This document shows positions 9,657-18,758 of a stretch of 64,000 nt of DNA, in pieces (the stretch's first letter is position 1; each line of letters opens with the position of its first letter). The DNA comes from Sinosporangium siamense. GTDB lineage: Bacteria > Actinomycetota > Actinomycetes > Streptosporangiales > Streptosporangiaceae. Both the position numbers and the translations under genes were made by a program. The notes under the pieces were generated by a model, which was given only the letters and a program-made list of their open reading frames with translations, did no database searches and was not told where the DNA came from. Location: assembly GCF_016863435.1 (NCBI RefSeq), contig NZ_BOOW01000018.1, forward strand, positions 248,001-312,000, read 5' to 3'.

Positions 9657-9897
9657 CGCCGCATCCCCGCCGCTCGACGCCCGAGAGATGCGGCGAAGTC
9701 CGCCGATCCCGCTAAGAGCAGGCAACGAGCAGAAGAGCCACGTTGCCGAGGACCGTCCCTCGCGATGTGTGGGGCTCGGGCGGCCCTCGTAGGCGCGGCT
9801 ATTCAGCCACAGGGCTTACTTAGAACCTTTTTCGCCTCCGAACCGAACCTTTTCCCCACAGTCCTCGTCTATCTACAGAGCCGGCACACGAACACCA

Positions 9898-9940
9898 GGT
9901 GGGAGGCCCAGCGATGCGGGGGCGTGCTGGGTCTCCCACC
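9898..9940 (+). terminator. Probable pta terminator hairpin
   Basis: GGTGGGAGGCCCAGC (9898-9912) pairs with GCTGGGTCTCCCACC (9926-9940) with one mismatch and a 13-base loop, followed by TTT. Lies 240 bases after the pta stop, so the assignment is tentative. Confidence 0.4.
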
Positions 9941-9995
9941 TTTCCAGGTGCCCGGGAGAGGCTGGGATCGCCTGATCGGCGTGAATCCCACCCGA

Positions 9996-10034
9996 CAAAA
10001 AGAGCCGAGGGCCCCCTTGAAGGGGGCCCTCGGC
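9996..10034 (-). terminator. Intrinsic terminator of the M14 peptidase gene
   Basis: A perfect 14-bp stem (GCCGAGGGCCCCCT and its complement, 3-base loop) starts 15 bases past the peptidase stop. On the minus strand it is followed by CTTTTTG, a canonical Rho-independent terminator. Confidence 0.85.
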
Positions 10035-10048
10035 GGGGTTCGAGGGGG

Positions 10049-13000
10049 TTAACGGCTCAAGAGGTGCTGCATGGAGCGCTTGACGAGGTCGGTGCGCTGG
10101 GCCTGGGTGGTGAGGCCCTCGCCGCCGAAGCCGGTGTAGACGGTGTCCTCGGTGACGATGCCGGCGCCCTCTTCGAAGATCTTGTCGGAGCGGGTCCAGT
10201 TGTTCGGGGACGGGGTGCTTCCGGCGGGGGCGCCCGCCGCGGCCCAGCCGCCGAAGTCGGTCTCGAAGGAGGTCTCCTCGGCGGTGGCGCCGTCGAGGGT
10301 GACCTTGGCGTCGTCGAGGAAGACGCCGGCGCCCTGGGTGCTCCAGTCGCTGATGTAGGAGATGGAGAGCTCCACCTTCTTACCGGCGTAGGGGGTCAGG
10401 TCGACCTTCCACTGCTGCCAGCCGCCGGAGTTGCCTGAGGCCGCGTTCCACGCGCCGGAGGTGCCGGTCGGTTCGCAGTTCGGGCCCTGGTAGCGCGCGG
10501 TGAAGGGGTGGATGGTGCGCCAGCCCTCGGTGCAGCTGTCACCGGTGACCTGGCTGGTGTGGCCGTTGAGGTCGGGGAGGGTGGTCCAGTCGTCCTGTCC
10601 GGCGGTACGCGCCTCGACGACGAGGTGGTCCCAGTGGGACTCGGTGTCGTAGGAGGTCCAGAACTCCAGGGCGCCGCTGCTCTTGCCGGTGAGGTCGACG
10701 GTCTTGGAGAGCCGCTTCCACGTCACGTCGGCGATGGAGCTGTGGACGTTCCAGGCGCCCGTGTGCGGGTCGAACGGGGCGCCGGGGCGGTCCCACTTAA
10801 GCGGGGCGGAGCTGGCGAACTGGGGGAACCTGTCGGCGGGCAGGAGAGCGGAGGTGGCGAGGAAGGACCCGGTGTGGTCCTGGTTGTTCGCCGAGTCGCC
10901 GCCGTTGAGGGTGCCGGTGAAGCCGTTGAACGCGCCGGAGACGCCCTTCAATGGGTGCGGCGTGTTGGTGGCGGGGTTGTTGCCGCCGTTGTCGAAGTAG
11001 ATGTAGGCGCCGAGGTAGTACTGCTGGAAGTCGTTCATCAGGGGCAGGCAGGGCTGCGCCGGGTCGTTGGTGCACTCGGGGTCCTGCGGCCGGTAGAAGT
11101 AGTCCTCGTTGAGGTTCTGGGCGTAGGACGCGTACTTCCCGGTGTGCAGGAGCTTGCCGCCCTCGTTGAGATAGTCGCGCATGGCGATTTCGATCTCGTT
11201 GGCGAGGCGGCTCGCCGTACCCGGCACCTGTCCGGCGCTGCGCGGGATGATGTCGTCTCCGGTCTCCCAGATCACCGCCTTGTAGTGGCTGAGCACACCG
11301 AGCGGGTGGGGCGCCTTGCGGGCGTGCTTGTCAACGTCGTAGACGTCGGAGGTGTAGCCCGCGGCGGTCAGCGCGGTCGCGTAGTCGTCGGCGTACTTCG
11401 CCTCGGTGACACCCTGCGCGGGGCTGATGCCGGTGACGTCCTCGGCGGCGACGACGAGCACCTTGCCGCCGATGTCGTCGGCCACCTTGTAGGTGAAGTC
11501 CGCGCTGGTCTTGCCGCGGGCGGTGAACCACACCTTGACGCTGTCACCGGGCTTGGTGCCGCTGATCTTGCCGCGGAGGTGGTGGTAGTAGGTGTTGTAG
11601 CCCTTGCCGTACTTCTCACCGCCCCGCCACTCGCGAGTGGGGACGGTCTTGGTGCGCCCGTTGTTGACCGAGTAGCGAAGTTGGACCGCGCCCAGCTTGC
11701 GCTTGGCGTTGACCTGGACGACCTGGTCCTTGCCGTGGCTGACCTCGAAGGGGTCGATTACGAAGTCGGGCGTGGTGTTGCCGAGGTGGGAGGTGGGCTC
11801 GACGGGGTTCTGGGCCGACTTGGCGACGTCGAGGGCGAAGGGCAGGTTCTTCTCGAACTGCGCCTGCACGAGCGCCTCGTCGTCGGGGAACACGAACCCG
11901 CAGCCCGCGCAGCCCTCTTCGAGTTCGGGCGTCCACGCGAGTGTGCCGTACTTCCCGTGGGCGTGGTCGGTCGTCTCGCCGTTCGTCGTGTAGAGCTCGG
12001 CCGACAGGTCCGGGTCGAAGCCGGGTACGGCGGGAGCCGCGTCGTTGCCCGTGAGCGCCTCGTAGACCGGGTTGTCGGCGGTGGGGGTGCCGGTCTGCCA
12101 CCCGATAGGGTAGAGCAGCAGCGGCCCGTAGGAGTGGTAGTTGACCTGGAACTCGAAGCCGATGCGCCGCAGCAGCCCGTCCATGGCCTTGGTCTCCGGC
12201 TCGCTGGCCGGGCCGGTGCCGCGGTAGGTCTGGCTGCTGGGGACGGAGCTGGACCCCTCTTCGTCGTAGTAGAAGTTGGTGGGGTAGTTCCGGTTGGGGT
12301 CGACGCCGTCGAGGCCGGTGATCTGGTTGTCGCCGTCGTTGTCCCGGAGGTTCTTGCGCCAGAGGCGGTTGCCCTCGGTGAAGGTGAAGTCGTAGCCGTC
12401 GGGGTTGGCCACGGGCACGAACCAGAGCTCGGTGGTGGCGAGCAGGTTCTTGACCGCCGGCGTGTCCTTGTTGGCCACCACATATTTCAGCAGCCGCATG
12501 TCGACCTCGGTGGCGATCCACTCGCGCGCGTGCTGGGTGGCGGAGTAGAGCACGGAGGGCCTTGAGCCGTCACGGGTCGTGCGGGCGTTCTTGGTCGCCT
12601 TGATCGACAGGATGTCCTTGCCCTGGATCGTCTTGCCGATCGACTGGAGCTTGAGGATGTCCTTGTTGGCGTAGGCCAGGGACTCGAGCTGGTCGGCGAT
12701 GCCGCCGTTCTCCGAGTAGGACTTCCATACGGTGAAACCGCCCGCGGCCTGGGCCTTGGCCGCCTGCAACTGGGTCTGGCCCTGCGGGTTGGTGACCGGG
12801 GCGGGAGTGTGTCCGAGTTTGGCGAGGCGCTTGAGGTCGCTCTTGCTCGCGGCCAGCTCGATGTGTTCCTTGTCACCGACGATCTGCTTCTGGACGACGT
12901 CGATGCCGTTCTCGATCAGGGTCTGGCCGGTGCCGGGCTTGGCGTCCAGCTGGTAGAGCTCGATCTGGTCGGCGGCGGGAAGCGGATCCCGGGCGGCCGA

Positions 13001-13081
13001 GGCGCCCGCCTGGGCCGGCGAGAGCAGGGTGCTCGCGCCCAATAAGGTTGCCGCGACAAGGGCGAGTCTTCGGGAAGACAC
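10049..13081 (-). CDS. Secreted M14-family zinc carboxypeptidase
   Basis: Large exported metallopeptidase of 1010 residues. A signal peptide (residues 1-29, ending AQAGASA) precedes a pro-region of about 90 residues and an M14 catalytic domain at about 115-420. The zinc ligands are H184 and E187 in HAREWIATE and a His in NYHSYGPLLLYP; the general base lies in TPELEEG. DGYDFTFTEGNRLWRKN and DPNRNYP match the substrate-binding region. The long C-terminal half holds Ig/jelly-roll-like modules (LEFWTSYDTESHWDHLVVEA) seen in large actinobacterial M14 enzymes. Monocistronic with a strong terminator. Likely digests extracellular protein or peptide for nutrition. Confidence 0.93.
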   Translation of the reverse strand: MSSRRLALVAATLLGASTLLSPAQAGASAARDPLPAADQIELYQLDAKPGTGQTLIENGIDVVQKQIVGDKEHIELAASKSDLKRLAKLGHTPAPVTNPQGQTQLQAAKAQAAGGFTVWKSYSENGGIADQLESLAYANKDILKLQSIGKTIQGKDILSIKATKNARTTRDGSRPSVLYSATQHAREWIATEVDMRLLKYVVANKDTPAVKNLLATTELWFVPVANPDGYDFTFTEGNRLWRKNLRDNDGDNQITGLDGVDPNRNYPTNFYYDEEGSSSVPSSQTYRGTGPASEPETKAMDGLLRRIGFEFQVNYHSYGPLLLYPIGWQTGTPTADNPVYEALTGNDAAPAVPGFDPDLSAELYTTNGETTDHAHGKYGTLAWTPELEEGCAGCGFVFPDDEALVQAQFEKNLPFALDVAKSAQNPVEPTSHLGNTTPDFVIDPFEVSHGKDQVVQVNAKRKLGAVQLRYSVNNGRTKTVPTREWRGGEKYGKGYNTYYHHLRGKISGTKPGDSVKVWFTARGKTSADFTYKVADDIGGKVLVVAAEDVTGISPAQGVTEAKYADDYATALTAAGYTSDVYDVDKHARKAPHPLGVLSHYKAVIWETGDDIIPRSAGQVPGTASRLANEIEIAMRDYLNEGGKLLHTGKYASYAQNLNEDYFYRPQDPECTNDPAQPCLPLMNDFQQYYLGAYIYFDNGGNNPATNTPHPLKGVSGAFNGFTGTLNGGDSANNQDHTGSFLATSALLPADRFPQFASSAPLKWDRPGAPFDPHTGAWNVHSSIADVTWKRLSKTVDLTGKSSGALEFWTSYDTESHWDHLVVEARTAGQDDWTTLPDLNGHTSQVTGDSCTEGWRTIHPFTARYQGPNCEPTGTSGAWNAASGNSGGWQQWKVDLTPYAGKKVELSISYISDWSTQGAGVFLDDAKVTLDGATAEETSFETDFGGWAAAGAPAGSTPSPNNWTRSDKIFEEGAGIVTEDTVYTGFGGEGLTTQAQRTDLVKRSMQHLLSR

Positions 13082-13369
13082 AGGGGGGTCCCTTCAGTGG
13101 GCGGCGTCATCGATGCCCGAACCGCCCACACGTAGGCGTCACGATCTAAGCCGAGTCCTATCGATCGTGTTGTCTGGTCGAGCGGACGCGACCCTACGAA
13201 ATTTCACCTGATATGCCGATCCCGACAAGACCCAAATCTGATCACTTCGCAGCGCGATAGTCACCTAAAGTTGCCGATACTTCGCAAATGGGATGTGATT
13301 TCGCCTGTTCAGGTGGCAGGTTCCAAGATCGTCTTCTATAGTTTCGCTGCGTCTGGGAGGGAGAAGTAC

Positions 13370-14323
13370 GTGGAATCAGGCCGCCCGGGCAAGTGGGGCA
13401 GGGCCGCGATGAGGGTGTCCGCCGCAGCTGCCGCGCTCATGCTCATGGCCGTCGGCCTTCCCGGCGCGTCCGCGCTCGCCCCCGCCCTGGTGCTCGAACG
13501 GCACAGCCCCGACCGCCAGAGCAAGATCCGCCGCCTCACCCTGGAGGCCGCCGCGCTCAGCAAGGCCTACCGCGGCGAGATCAGGACCCTCGACGACGCC
13601 CGCGACGAGGCGAAGAAGGCCGACCGGCGCGCCGACCGCCTCACCCGCCAGGTGGCGGGCGCCGAGCGCGAGCTGGTCCATATCGCCCGCACGTCCTATA
13701 TGAGCGGCGGGCTCGACGCCATCCAGCTGTTCGGCCTGCAGGGCGAGGCCACACAGGCCATGTCCAACATGGCGCTCGTCACCCATCTCGCGGGCGAGCG
13801 GGCCCAGCGCACCACCCACCTCAAGACCCTCCTGAAAGAGGCCAACGCGGCGCGGAAGACCGCCGATCAGAAGATCGACAAGCTGGAGCGCGACATCGCC
13901 AAGCTCAAGACCAAGCGGCGCGACGTCGAGCGGCTGCTCGCGAAGTTCGGCTTCCAGGAGCCCGACGCGGGGTCGGGGCTCACCGCCCGCATGGTCACCA
14001 TCCGCAACGAGATCATGGCCAACTTCCCCATGCCGTACGGCGTGGGCTGCCTGAGGCCGGGTGACCCCGGTGAGCACGGCAAGGGCCGGGCCTGCGACTT
14101 CATGACGAGCCCCGGCGGGCGGGTCTCGACCGGCGACGACGAGGCGCGCGGCGACGCCCTCGCGCAGTGGTGCATCAACAACGGCCGCCGCCTCGGGATT
14201 ATGTACATCATTTGGAAGCAGCGTTACTACGACATCCGCACCGGAGGCGGCTGGGACACCATGTCCGACCGCGGCGGGGCCACGGCCAATCACTACGACC
14301 ACGTTCACGTCAGTGTCTTGTGA
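13370..14323 (+). CDS. Secreted coiled-coil protein with M15-like C-terminal domain
   Basis: Exported protein of 317 residues. GTG at 13370 is preceded by GGGAGGG and gives a signal peptide with the core MRVSAAAAALMLMAVG. Residues about 50-200 are a long charged coiled coil (ADRRADRLTRQVAGAERELV; LKTKRRDVERLLAKF) like those in NlpC/P60 and RipA-type cell-wall proteins. The last 110 residues form a compact domain with HGKGRACDF and NHYDHVHVSVL, which place His, Asp and His like the zinc ligands of LAS/M15 peptidases. I recognise it as the C-terminal domain of actinobacterial ARB_07466-like proteins. Cell-wall binding or hydrolysis is inferred; catalysis is unproven. Confidence 0.8.
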   Translation: MESGRPGKWGRAAMRVSAAAAALMLMAVGLPGASALAPALVLERHSPDRQSKIRRLTLEAAALSKAYRGEIRTLDDARDEAKKADRRADRLTRQVAGAERELVHIARTSYMSGGLDAIQLFGLQGEATQAMSNMALVTHLAGERAQRTTHLKTLLKEANAARKTADQKIDKLERDIAKLKTKRRDVERLLAKFGFQEPDAGSGLTARMVTIRNEIMANFPMPYGVGCLRPGDPGEHGKGRACDFMTSPGGRVSTGDDEARGDALAQWCINNGRRLGIMYIIWKQRYYDIRTGGGWDTMSDRGGATANHYDHVHVSVL

Positions 14324-14400
14324 GCATGTGGCGAACATGTGTTGTGGGCTGTGAAGGGCTGTCTGGGGCACAACCCGCTAATTCGGCCGCATAAAATACG

Positions 14401-14525
14401 GTGAAGGGCGGCTGAAGGGATATTGCCTTCGTTTCAGCCGGGGATGAGGAGGAATCAGTCTTTTTCATCCCATTGTGTGAGCCTTCGTGGCTCGCGGTGA
14501 CCAGTTGCCTGGCCCGGAGGGAATC
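14401..14525 (+). promoter_or_regulatory. Structured leader upstream of the VOC gene
   Basis: Three inverted repeats run in series: CGGCTGAA/TTCAGCCG (14409-14416/14433-14440), GGGATGA/TCATCCC (14441-14447/14465-14471) and GAGCC/GGCTC (14479-14483/14489-14493). A possible CCCGG/CCGGG stem follows. The second stem encloses GAGGAGG and a T-run. The layout suggests a regulated 5' leader, but I cannot match it to a known riboswitch class. Confidence 0.35.
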
Positions 14526-14561
14526 CCCCTGATTCAGCCGGGTCGCTCAGGAGGATGAGAG

Positions 14562-15134
14562 ATGCCCGGTGAAAGGGTGACCCCCGGCCCGCGTGGATTC
14601 CATGTGCACCTGACTGTCCGCGATCTCGTCGCGGCGGTTGACTTTTATCAACGGGTGTTCGGCGCCCGCGTGCTCCTCACCGATGCGCCCGCCGAGGGGG
14701 CGCCGGGGTTCGCGGAAGTCGTGATCGGCGGCATCGCGGTCGTGGTGAGCGAGGAGTCCGTTCACTATGACTATTCTCCGTCGCCCGCCTCCCTCGGCGG
14801 CAGCCCGGTCCTCCTGACCCTTCACTATGACGACCCGAGGGCGGTGTTCGACGCCGCGCTCGACGCGGGCGGCGAGGTGGAGCTGCCCTTCGAAGAGGAG
14901 GTTCCCGGTGACGGCTACGGCATCGTGTGCGACGTCGAGGGGCATCGCTGGGCACTGAAGTCGGCGCGCAGGCGCGCCCCGGAGCCCGACCCGGCCCCGC
15001 CCGGCCCGGTGGACGCCGAGCCGTCGCGGGAATCCGGCGGTCCCGCGGAGAGCCAAGAGCAGGACAAAAGCCACGAGCAGGCTGAGAGTCGGGATCTTGC
15101 CGCCGAAAGGGAACTGGCCGGCAGCGGGCAGTGA
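14562..15134 (+). CDS. VOC (glyoxalase/bleomycin-resistance-like) protein
   Basis: 190-residue protein. Residues about 8-130 form a vicinal-oxygen-chelate fold, with two beta-alpha-beta-beta-beta modules starting at FHVHLTVRDLVAAVDFYQRV and LTLHYDDPRAVFDAALDAGG. The ending YGIVCDVEGHRWAL resembles PhnB/glyoxalase-like proteins. The metal-ligand pattern is incomplete, so enzymatic action is uncertain. The last 55 residues are a disordered acidic tail rich in Pro, Glu, Ser and Gln. The start has a strong site (CAGGAGGATGAGAG). A long structured leader precedes it. Confidence 0.8.
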   Translation: MPGERVTPGPRGFHVHLTVRDLVAAVDFYQRVFGARVLLTDAPAEGAPGFAEVVIGGIAVVVSEESVHYDYSPSPASLGGSPVLLTLHYDDPRAVFDAALDAGGEVELPFEEEVPGDGYGIVCDVEGHRWALKSARRRAPEPDPAPPGPVDAEPSRESGGPAESQEQDKSHEQAESRDLAAERELAGSGQ

Positions 15135-15556
15135 TTTCAAGCATCAGCTGAGTTTGCTCCCCGAATGAGTAGATTCGTCCTTTTTGGGGGAGTCTCGATG
15201 GCTTCCGGGTTTTAAGTGGCAAGTCTTCCGCAGCGGAGACCTGTCCGCTCAGGCTCGACGGTTCGGGACAGTCGATTCCATGCGCTCGCCATAGTGACGA
15301 GAACGCGTTTCTTGCGGGAAACTCACAGTTTTTCACAGGCTTAGTTCAGCAATGCGGGCATCTGACTTCCGACCCCTCATCCGCCGCGATCTGGAAAAGG
15401 AAGTTTTGGGAGGGAGGGCGGGGGGCGGGTATCGGCTTCCATGGGGTCTCGAGTTCGTATTCCGGGTTAATGGATGCTCCATCCCGGGAGACAATATTTG
15501 CGAGGAGACCTCATGTTACCGCGCCGTAGGTTCAAAAAGGGAGGATGATGGTTCCC
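15135..15556. other. Intergenic region, no gene seen
   Basis: About 420 bases between the VOC gene and the TetR gene, more AT-rich than the flanks. Open frames here lack ribosome-binding sites and coding bias. It probably carries the TetR promoter near its right end. Confidence 0.5.
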
Positions 15557-16207
15557 ATGACGAGCGTCTCCGGAGGAACCTTGCGCCGTCGACCCGCTCA
15601 GCGTCGCAGCCTGGAGCGGGTCGAGCGCATGCTGGACGAGTGTGCGCGACTGCTGGATGAGGTGGGTTACGACTCGCTGACCACCAAAGAGGTTGCGCGA
15701 AGAGCTGAAGTTCCGATCGGCACCTTCTATCAGTTCTTCTCTGACAAACAAGGATTGGTGCGTGCGCTTGCGCTGCGCAACCTGGAGTCCTTTCTTGAGC
15801 GCATCGCCGACAAACTGGGCGCGGTCGACCTCAAGCACTGGGGCGATGTCGTCGACCTGGCTGTCGACGAGTTCGTGCAGATGAAGCGTTCCCGGCCGGG
15901 CTTCGCCGTCGTCGACTTCGGGGAGATCCTGCCCTCTCCCGGCGGGCCCGCACTGAAGGGCACCCAGCACATGCTCGACGCCGCGCTTGAGAACAACGCC
16001 GTCGTCGCCGACCGGCTGCGGCGGCTCGTGCTTGAGACGCTGGACGTGCCGGTCATCCCGGGCCTCGACCGTGCGCTGCTGGTCGCCGTCGAAGCCGGCG
16101 ACGCCGTACTCAAGCTGGCCTTCCGGGTCAGTCCGGAGGGCGCCCCCGAGTTGATCACCGAGTGCAAGATCATGATCCGCCGTTATCTCGCGGCTCACCT
16201 CCCCTGA
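15557..16207 (+). CDS. TetR-family transcriptional regulator
   Basis: About 216-residue repressor-type protein. The N-terminal helix-turn-helix spans roughly residues 20-65 (LDEVGYDSLTTKEVARRAEV, PIGTFYQFFSDKQGLVRAL), the classic TetR signature. The C-terminal helical ligand/dimer domain includes KRSRPGFAVVDFGEIL and resembles the C-terminal domain found in several actinobacterial TetR proteins. Start is ambiguous: ATGs at 15545 and 15548 sit right against GGGAGG, so ATG 15557 is preferred. No obvious target gene is adjacent; the next gene encodes a MerR-type regulator. Confidence 0.88.
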   Translation: MTSVSGGTLRRRPAQRRSLERVERMLDECARLLDEVGYDSLTTKEVARRAEVPIGTFYQFFSDKQGLVRALALRNLESFLERIADKLGAVDLKHWGDVVDLAVDEFVQMKRSRPGFAVVDFGEILPSPGGPALKGTQHMLDAALENNAVVADRLRRLVLETLDVPVIPGLDRALLVAVEAGDAVLKLAFRVSPEGAPELITECKIMIRRYLAAHLP

Positions 16208-16347
16208 ACGCCCCGTGCGCTGAGGAGCCGTGCCAACCCCCTGGCCGGAGAGAGCGGGGGTGGCGCGGCACCGAGGAGGGGGCGTGGCACAGAAAAGGCG
16301 GGCTCGGCGGTTGACCTGGAGCCCACTCCAGGTGGCATGCTCGCGAT

Positions 16348-16752
16348 GTGAAAACCTTCACCCCGGCCCAGGTGGTCTCCGAGACCGGCTTCAGCTTGGA
16401 CACACTCCGCTATTACGAGCGCATCGGCCTGCTTGACCGCATCGAGCGCAACACGGCAGGCCAGCGCCGTTTCACCGACCGCGACGTCGGCTGGCTGATG
16501 ACGATCCGCTGCCTGCGCGACACCGGCATGCCGATAGCGGAGATGCTCAGATTCGCCGAGTTGACGCGCGCGGGCGATCACAACATCCCCGAGCGCATCC
16601 TCCTGCTGGAAGAGCACGACCGGCGGGTGGAGGAGCAGATCGCACACTGGCGTTCGAGACAGCAGGGCGTCCAGCACAAGATCGCCTACTACCGCGACGT
16701 GGTGAAGCTGCACCATTTCGCCGACACCGGCGACGACATGGCGGAAGTCTGA
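16348..16752 (+). CDS. MerR-family transcriptional regulator
   Basis: 134-residue activator-type regulator. Residues 1-70 carry the MerR winged helix (TPAQVVSETGFSLDTLRYYE, then RRFTDRDVGWLMTIRCLRDT). A long dimerisation helix follows (LLEEHDRRVEEQIAHWRSRQ), ending in HKIAYYRDVV. There are no Cys residues in the effector part, so it does not sense metal through thiols; it fits the small SoxR-unrelated 'aldehyde/stress' MerR group. GTG start. It lies 140 bp downstream of the TetR gene; targets unknown. Confidence 0.88.
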   Translation: MKTFTPAQVVSETGFSLDTLRYYERIGLLDRIERNTAGQRRFTDRDVGWLMTIRCLRDTGMPIAEMLRFAELTRAGDHNIPERILLLEEHDRRVEEQIAHWRSRQQGVQHKIAYYRDVVKLHHFADTGDDMAEV

Positions 16753-16896
16753 CCGCACGTCACGCCCGGAAGACCTTGCCCATCAAGGCGCGCACAGCCG
16801 AGGTCTGACCGCACGTCATGCCTGAAAGACCTTGACCCGCCACATAGCCGTCAAGCCCACTCACTCTCCCTTACCGCCTGCTAAACCGGTAGGAGC

Positions 16897-18369
16897 ATGG
16901 GAGGGGGCATGATCGGAGCACGCACCGAGCGGATGAACATCCCGCTCCGGCACACCGCCGTCGCCTGCGGGGTGATGTTGTTCGCGTTGCTCGGCAGGGT
17001 CACGATCATCCAGGCATTCCAGGCCGACGGACTGCGCGCCGACGACCGCAACTCCCGCACGCTGATCGCACGATTCGAGCACCCCCGTGGCCGGCTGCTC
17101 CTGCGCGACGGCACCGTGATCGCCGACAGCCGCAAGGTCACCGCCGGCGTCTACCGTTATCGCAGGGTCTACGCCGACGGCCCGATGTTCGCCGCCGTCA
17201 CCGGTCACCTGTCGCTCTTCAGCCGCAGCGGCGTGGAGAAGAGCGAGGACGCCGTGCTCGCGGGCACCGACCCCAAGGTCAAAGTGCGCGCCCTCATGCG
17301 TGACGGCGTGCCGTCGGGGGCCACACTCAAGCTCACCCTGGACGGCAGCGCGCAGCGGGCCGCCTACGACGCGCTCCGCGCCACCGGCCGCCCCGGCGCC
17401 GTGGTGGCCCTCAACCCGGCGACGGGCGCCGTGCTGGCGATGGCCTCCGTCCCCTCCTACGACCCCGGCATCTACACGAGTTTCGACGTCCCCGCACTCA
17501 CCTCGGCCGATCGGCGGCTGCAGACCGACCGCGCCCGGCCGCTGCTCAACCGGGCGCTTCGCCGTACATATCCACCGGGGTCCACCTTCAAGATCGTCAC
17601 AGCGGCGGCGGCGCTCGAGTCCGGCGACTACTCACCCCGGCGTGACGTGCGCGCTCCGGTCGCGCTGCGCCTGCCCGGCACCCGGATCTCGGTGCGCAAC
17701 GCCAAAGGCGCGGCCTGCGGGGACGGCAGGCCCTCGCTCGCCTACGCCTTCCGGGCGTCCTGCAACACCGCCTTCGCCGCGATCGGTCTCGAACTCGGCC
17801 AGGAGGCGGTGCGTGAGCAGGCGCGGCGGTTCGGCTTCGACTCCGACGACCTCGTGGTGCCCATGCCCGTCGCGGTGAGCGCCTACCCCACCCGCATGGA
17901 CAGGGCGCAGACCGCCATGGCGGCGATCGGGCAATACGACGTGAGGGCCACGCCGCTCCTGATCGCGATGATGTCCGCCGCCGTCGCCAACGGCGGGGTG
18001 CTGATGCGGCCCTACCTGGTCGAGGAAACCCGCCTGCCCGACGGCACCGTCATCGACAGCGCCCAGCCCACCCGCTACCGCGACACCATGAGCGCCCGCA
18101 CCGCCGCCTCGCTCACCGCCATGATGACCGCCGTCACCAGGAACGGCGGCACCGGCACGGCGGCCGCCATCCCCGGCGTCACCGTGGCCGCCAAGACCGG
18201 CACGGCGGAAAACCACGCGGGCCGCCGCAGCCACGCCGTGGTCACGGCCTTCGCCCCCGCCAAGGACCCCCGCGTAGCCGTCGGGGTGCTGGTGGAAGGC
18301 GGCGGCTACGGCGGCCGCACGGCCGCCCCGATCGCCAGAGCGGTCATGCGCGCGGTGCTCTCGCTGTGA
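16897..18369 (+). CDS. Class B penicillin-binding protein (transpeptidase)
   Basis: Membrane-anchored DD-transpeptidase of about 490 residues, cross-linking peptidoglycan. One N-terminal helix (TAVACGVMLFALLGRVTIIQ) is followed by a short dimerisation region and the transpeptidase domain. Active-site motifs are STFK in PPGSTFKIVTAA (about residue 228), SCN in RASCNTAF and KTG in VAAKTGTAEN. The size and FEHPRGRLLLRDGTVIADS segment resemble the actinobacterial PbpA group, but FtsW/PknB neighbours are absent, so this looks like an extra copy. Start could be ATG 16897, 16909 or 16933; the last begins MNIPLRHT, nearest to homologue starts. Confidence 0.9.
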   Translation: MGGGMIGARTERMNIPLRHTAVACGVMLFALLGRVTIIQAFQADGLRADDRNSRTLIARFEHPRGRLLLRDGTVIADSRKVTAGVYRYRRVYADGPMFAAVTGHLSLFSRSGVEKSEDAVLAGTDPKVKVRALMRDGVPSGATLKLTLDGSAQRAAYDALRATGRPGAVVALNPATGAVLAMASVPSYDPGIYTSFDVPALTSADRRLQTDRARPLLNRALRRTYPPGSTFKIVTAAAALESGDYSPRRDVRAPVALRLPGTRISVRNAKGAACGDGRPSLAYAFRASCNTAFAAIGLELGQEAVREQARRFGFDSDDLVVPMPVAVSAYPTRMDRAQTAMAAIGQYDVRATPLLIAMMSAAVANGGVLMRPYLVEETRLPDGTVIDSAQPTRYRDTMSARTAASLTAMMTAVTRNGGTGTAAAIPGVTVAAKTGTAENHAGRRSHAVVTAFAPAKDPRVAVGVLVEGGGYGGRTAAPIARAVMRAVLSL

Positions 18370-18758
18370 CCCCGCGGGTACGGCTCGCGCCCTGCTCTTG
18401 TCGTCGGCCGCCGGTCAGGGTGAGTCGGCCGTCGGGCTGGGCAGTGGCCGTCGATCCCGGGGTGGGGCGGGCGGGCTCGGATCCTGCGCGACCCGAGCCC
18501 GCGGTCGCATGTCCCACGGCGAGAACTCCACCCCTCCGAGGAGACCCCTCCGTCGAGCAGGACATGCGACGATCCCGGTGATGCGACCGTGGCCCCTGGA
18601 GTGTGGGCCACTGTCCCTGTGACACGGTGTTGTGGCCACGGGACCGGTCGATCACAGGTGTCAACGTAGGTGACGCGGGCCGGCCGGCACATGCGCCGAG
18701 ATGCGTATATGTGTGTGTACCTGCGAGTCCCCGCCGTGTGTAGAGCAACATGTGTAGA
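18370..18758. other. Intergenic region between convergent genes
   Basis: 389 bases between the PBP gene and the LAL regulator gene. Only GC-rich sequence without coding features was seen. No clear T-tailed terminator. Confidence 0.5.

Larger units (their letters stand above)
9657..10048. other. Intergenic region with two hairpins
   Basis: 392 bases between convergent pta and the M14 peptidase. I see no gene. It contains an imperfect 15-bp stem at 9898-9940, which may end the pta transcript, and the peptidase terminator at 10004-10034. Confidence 0.6.

Noticed and set aside
7605-10048. Acetate kinase gene expected after pta
   Set aside because: The 392 bases after pta contain no frame with acetate kinase motifs; only hairpins were seen.
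10508-12565. Long plus-strand frame (685 codons) opposite the M14 peptidase
   Set aside because: Its Val/Gly/Leu-rich composition is the mirror of GC-rich coding on the other strand; the M14 catalytic motifs are on the minus strand.
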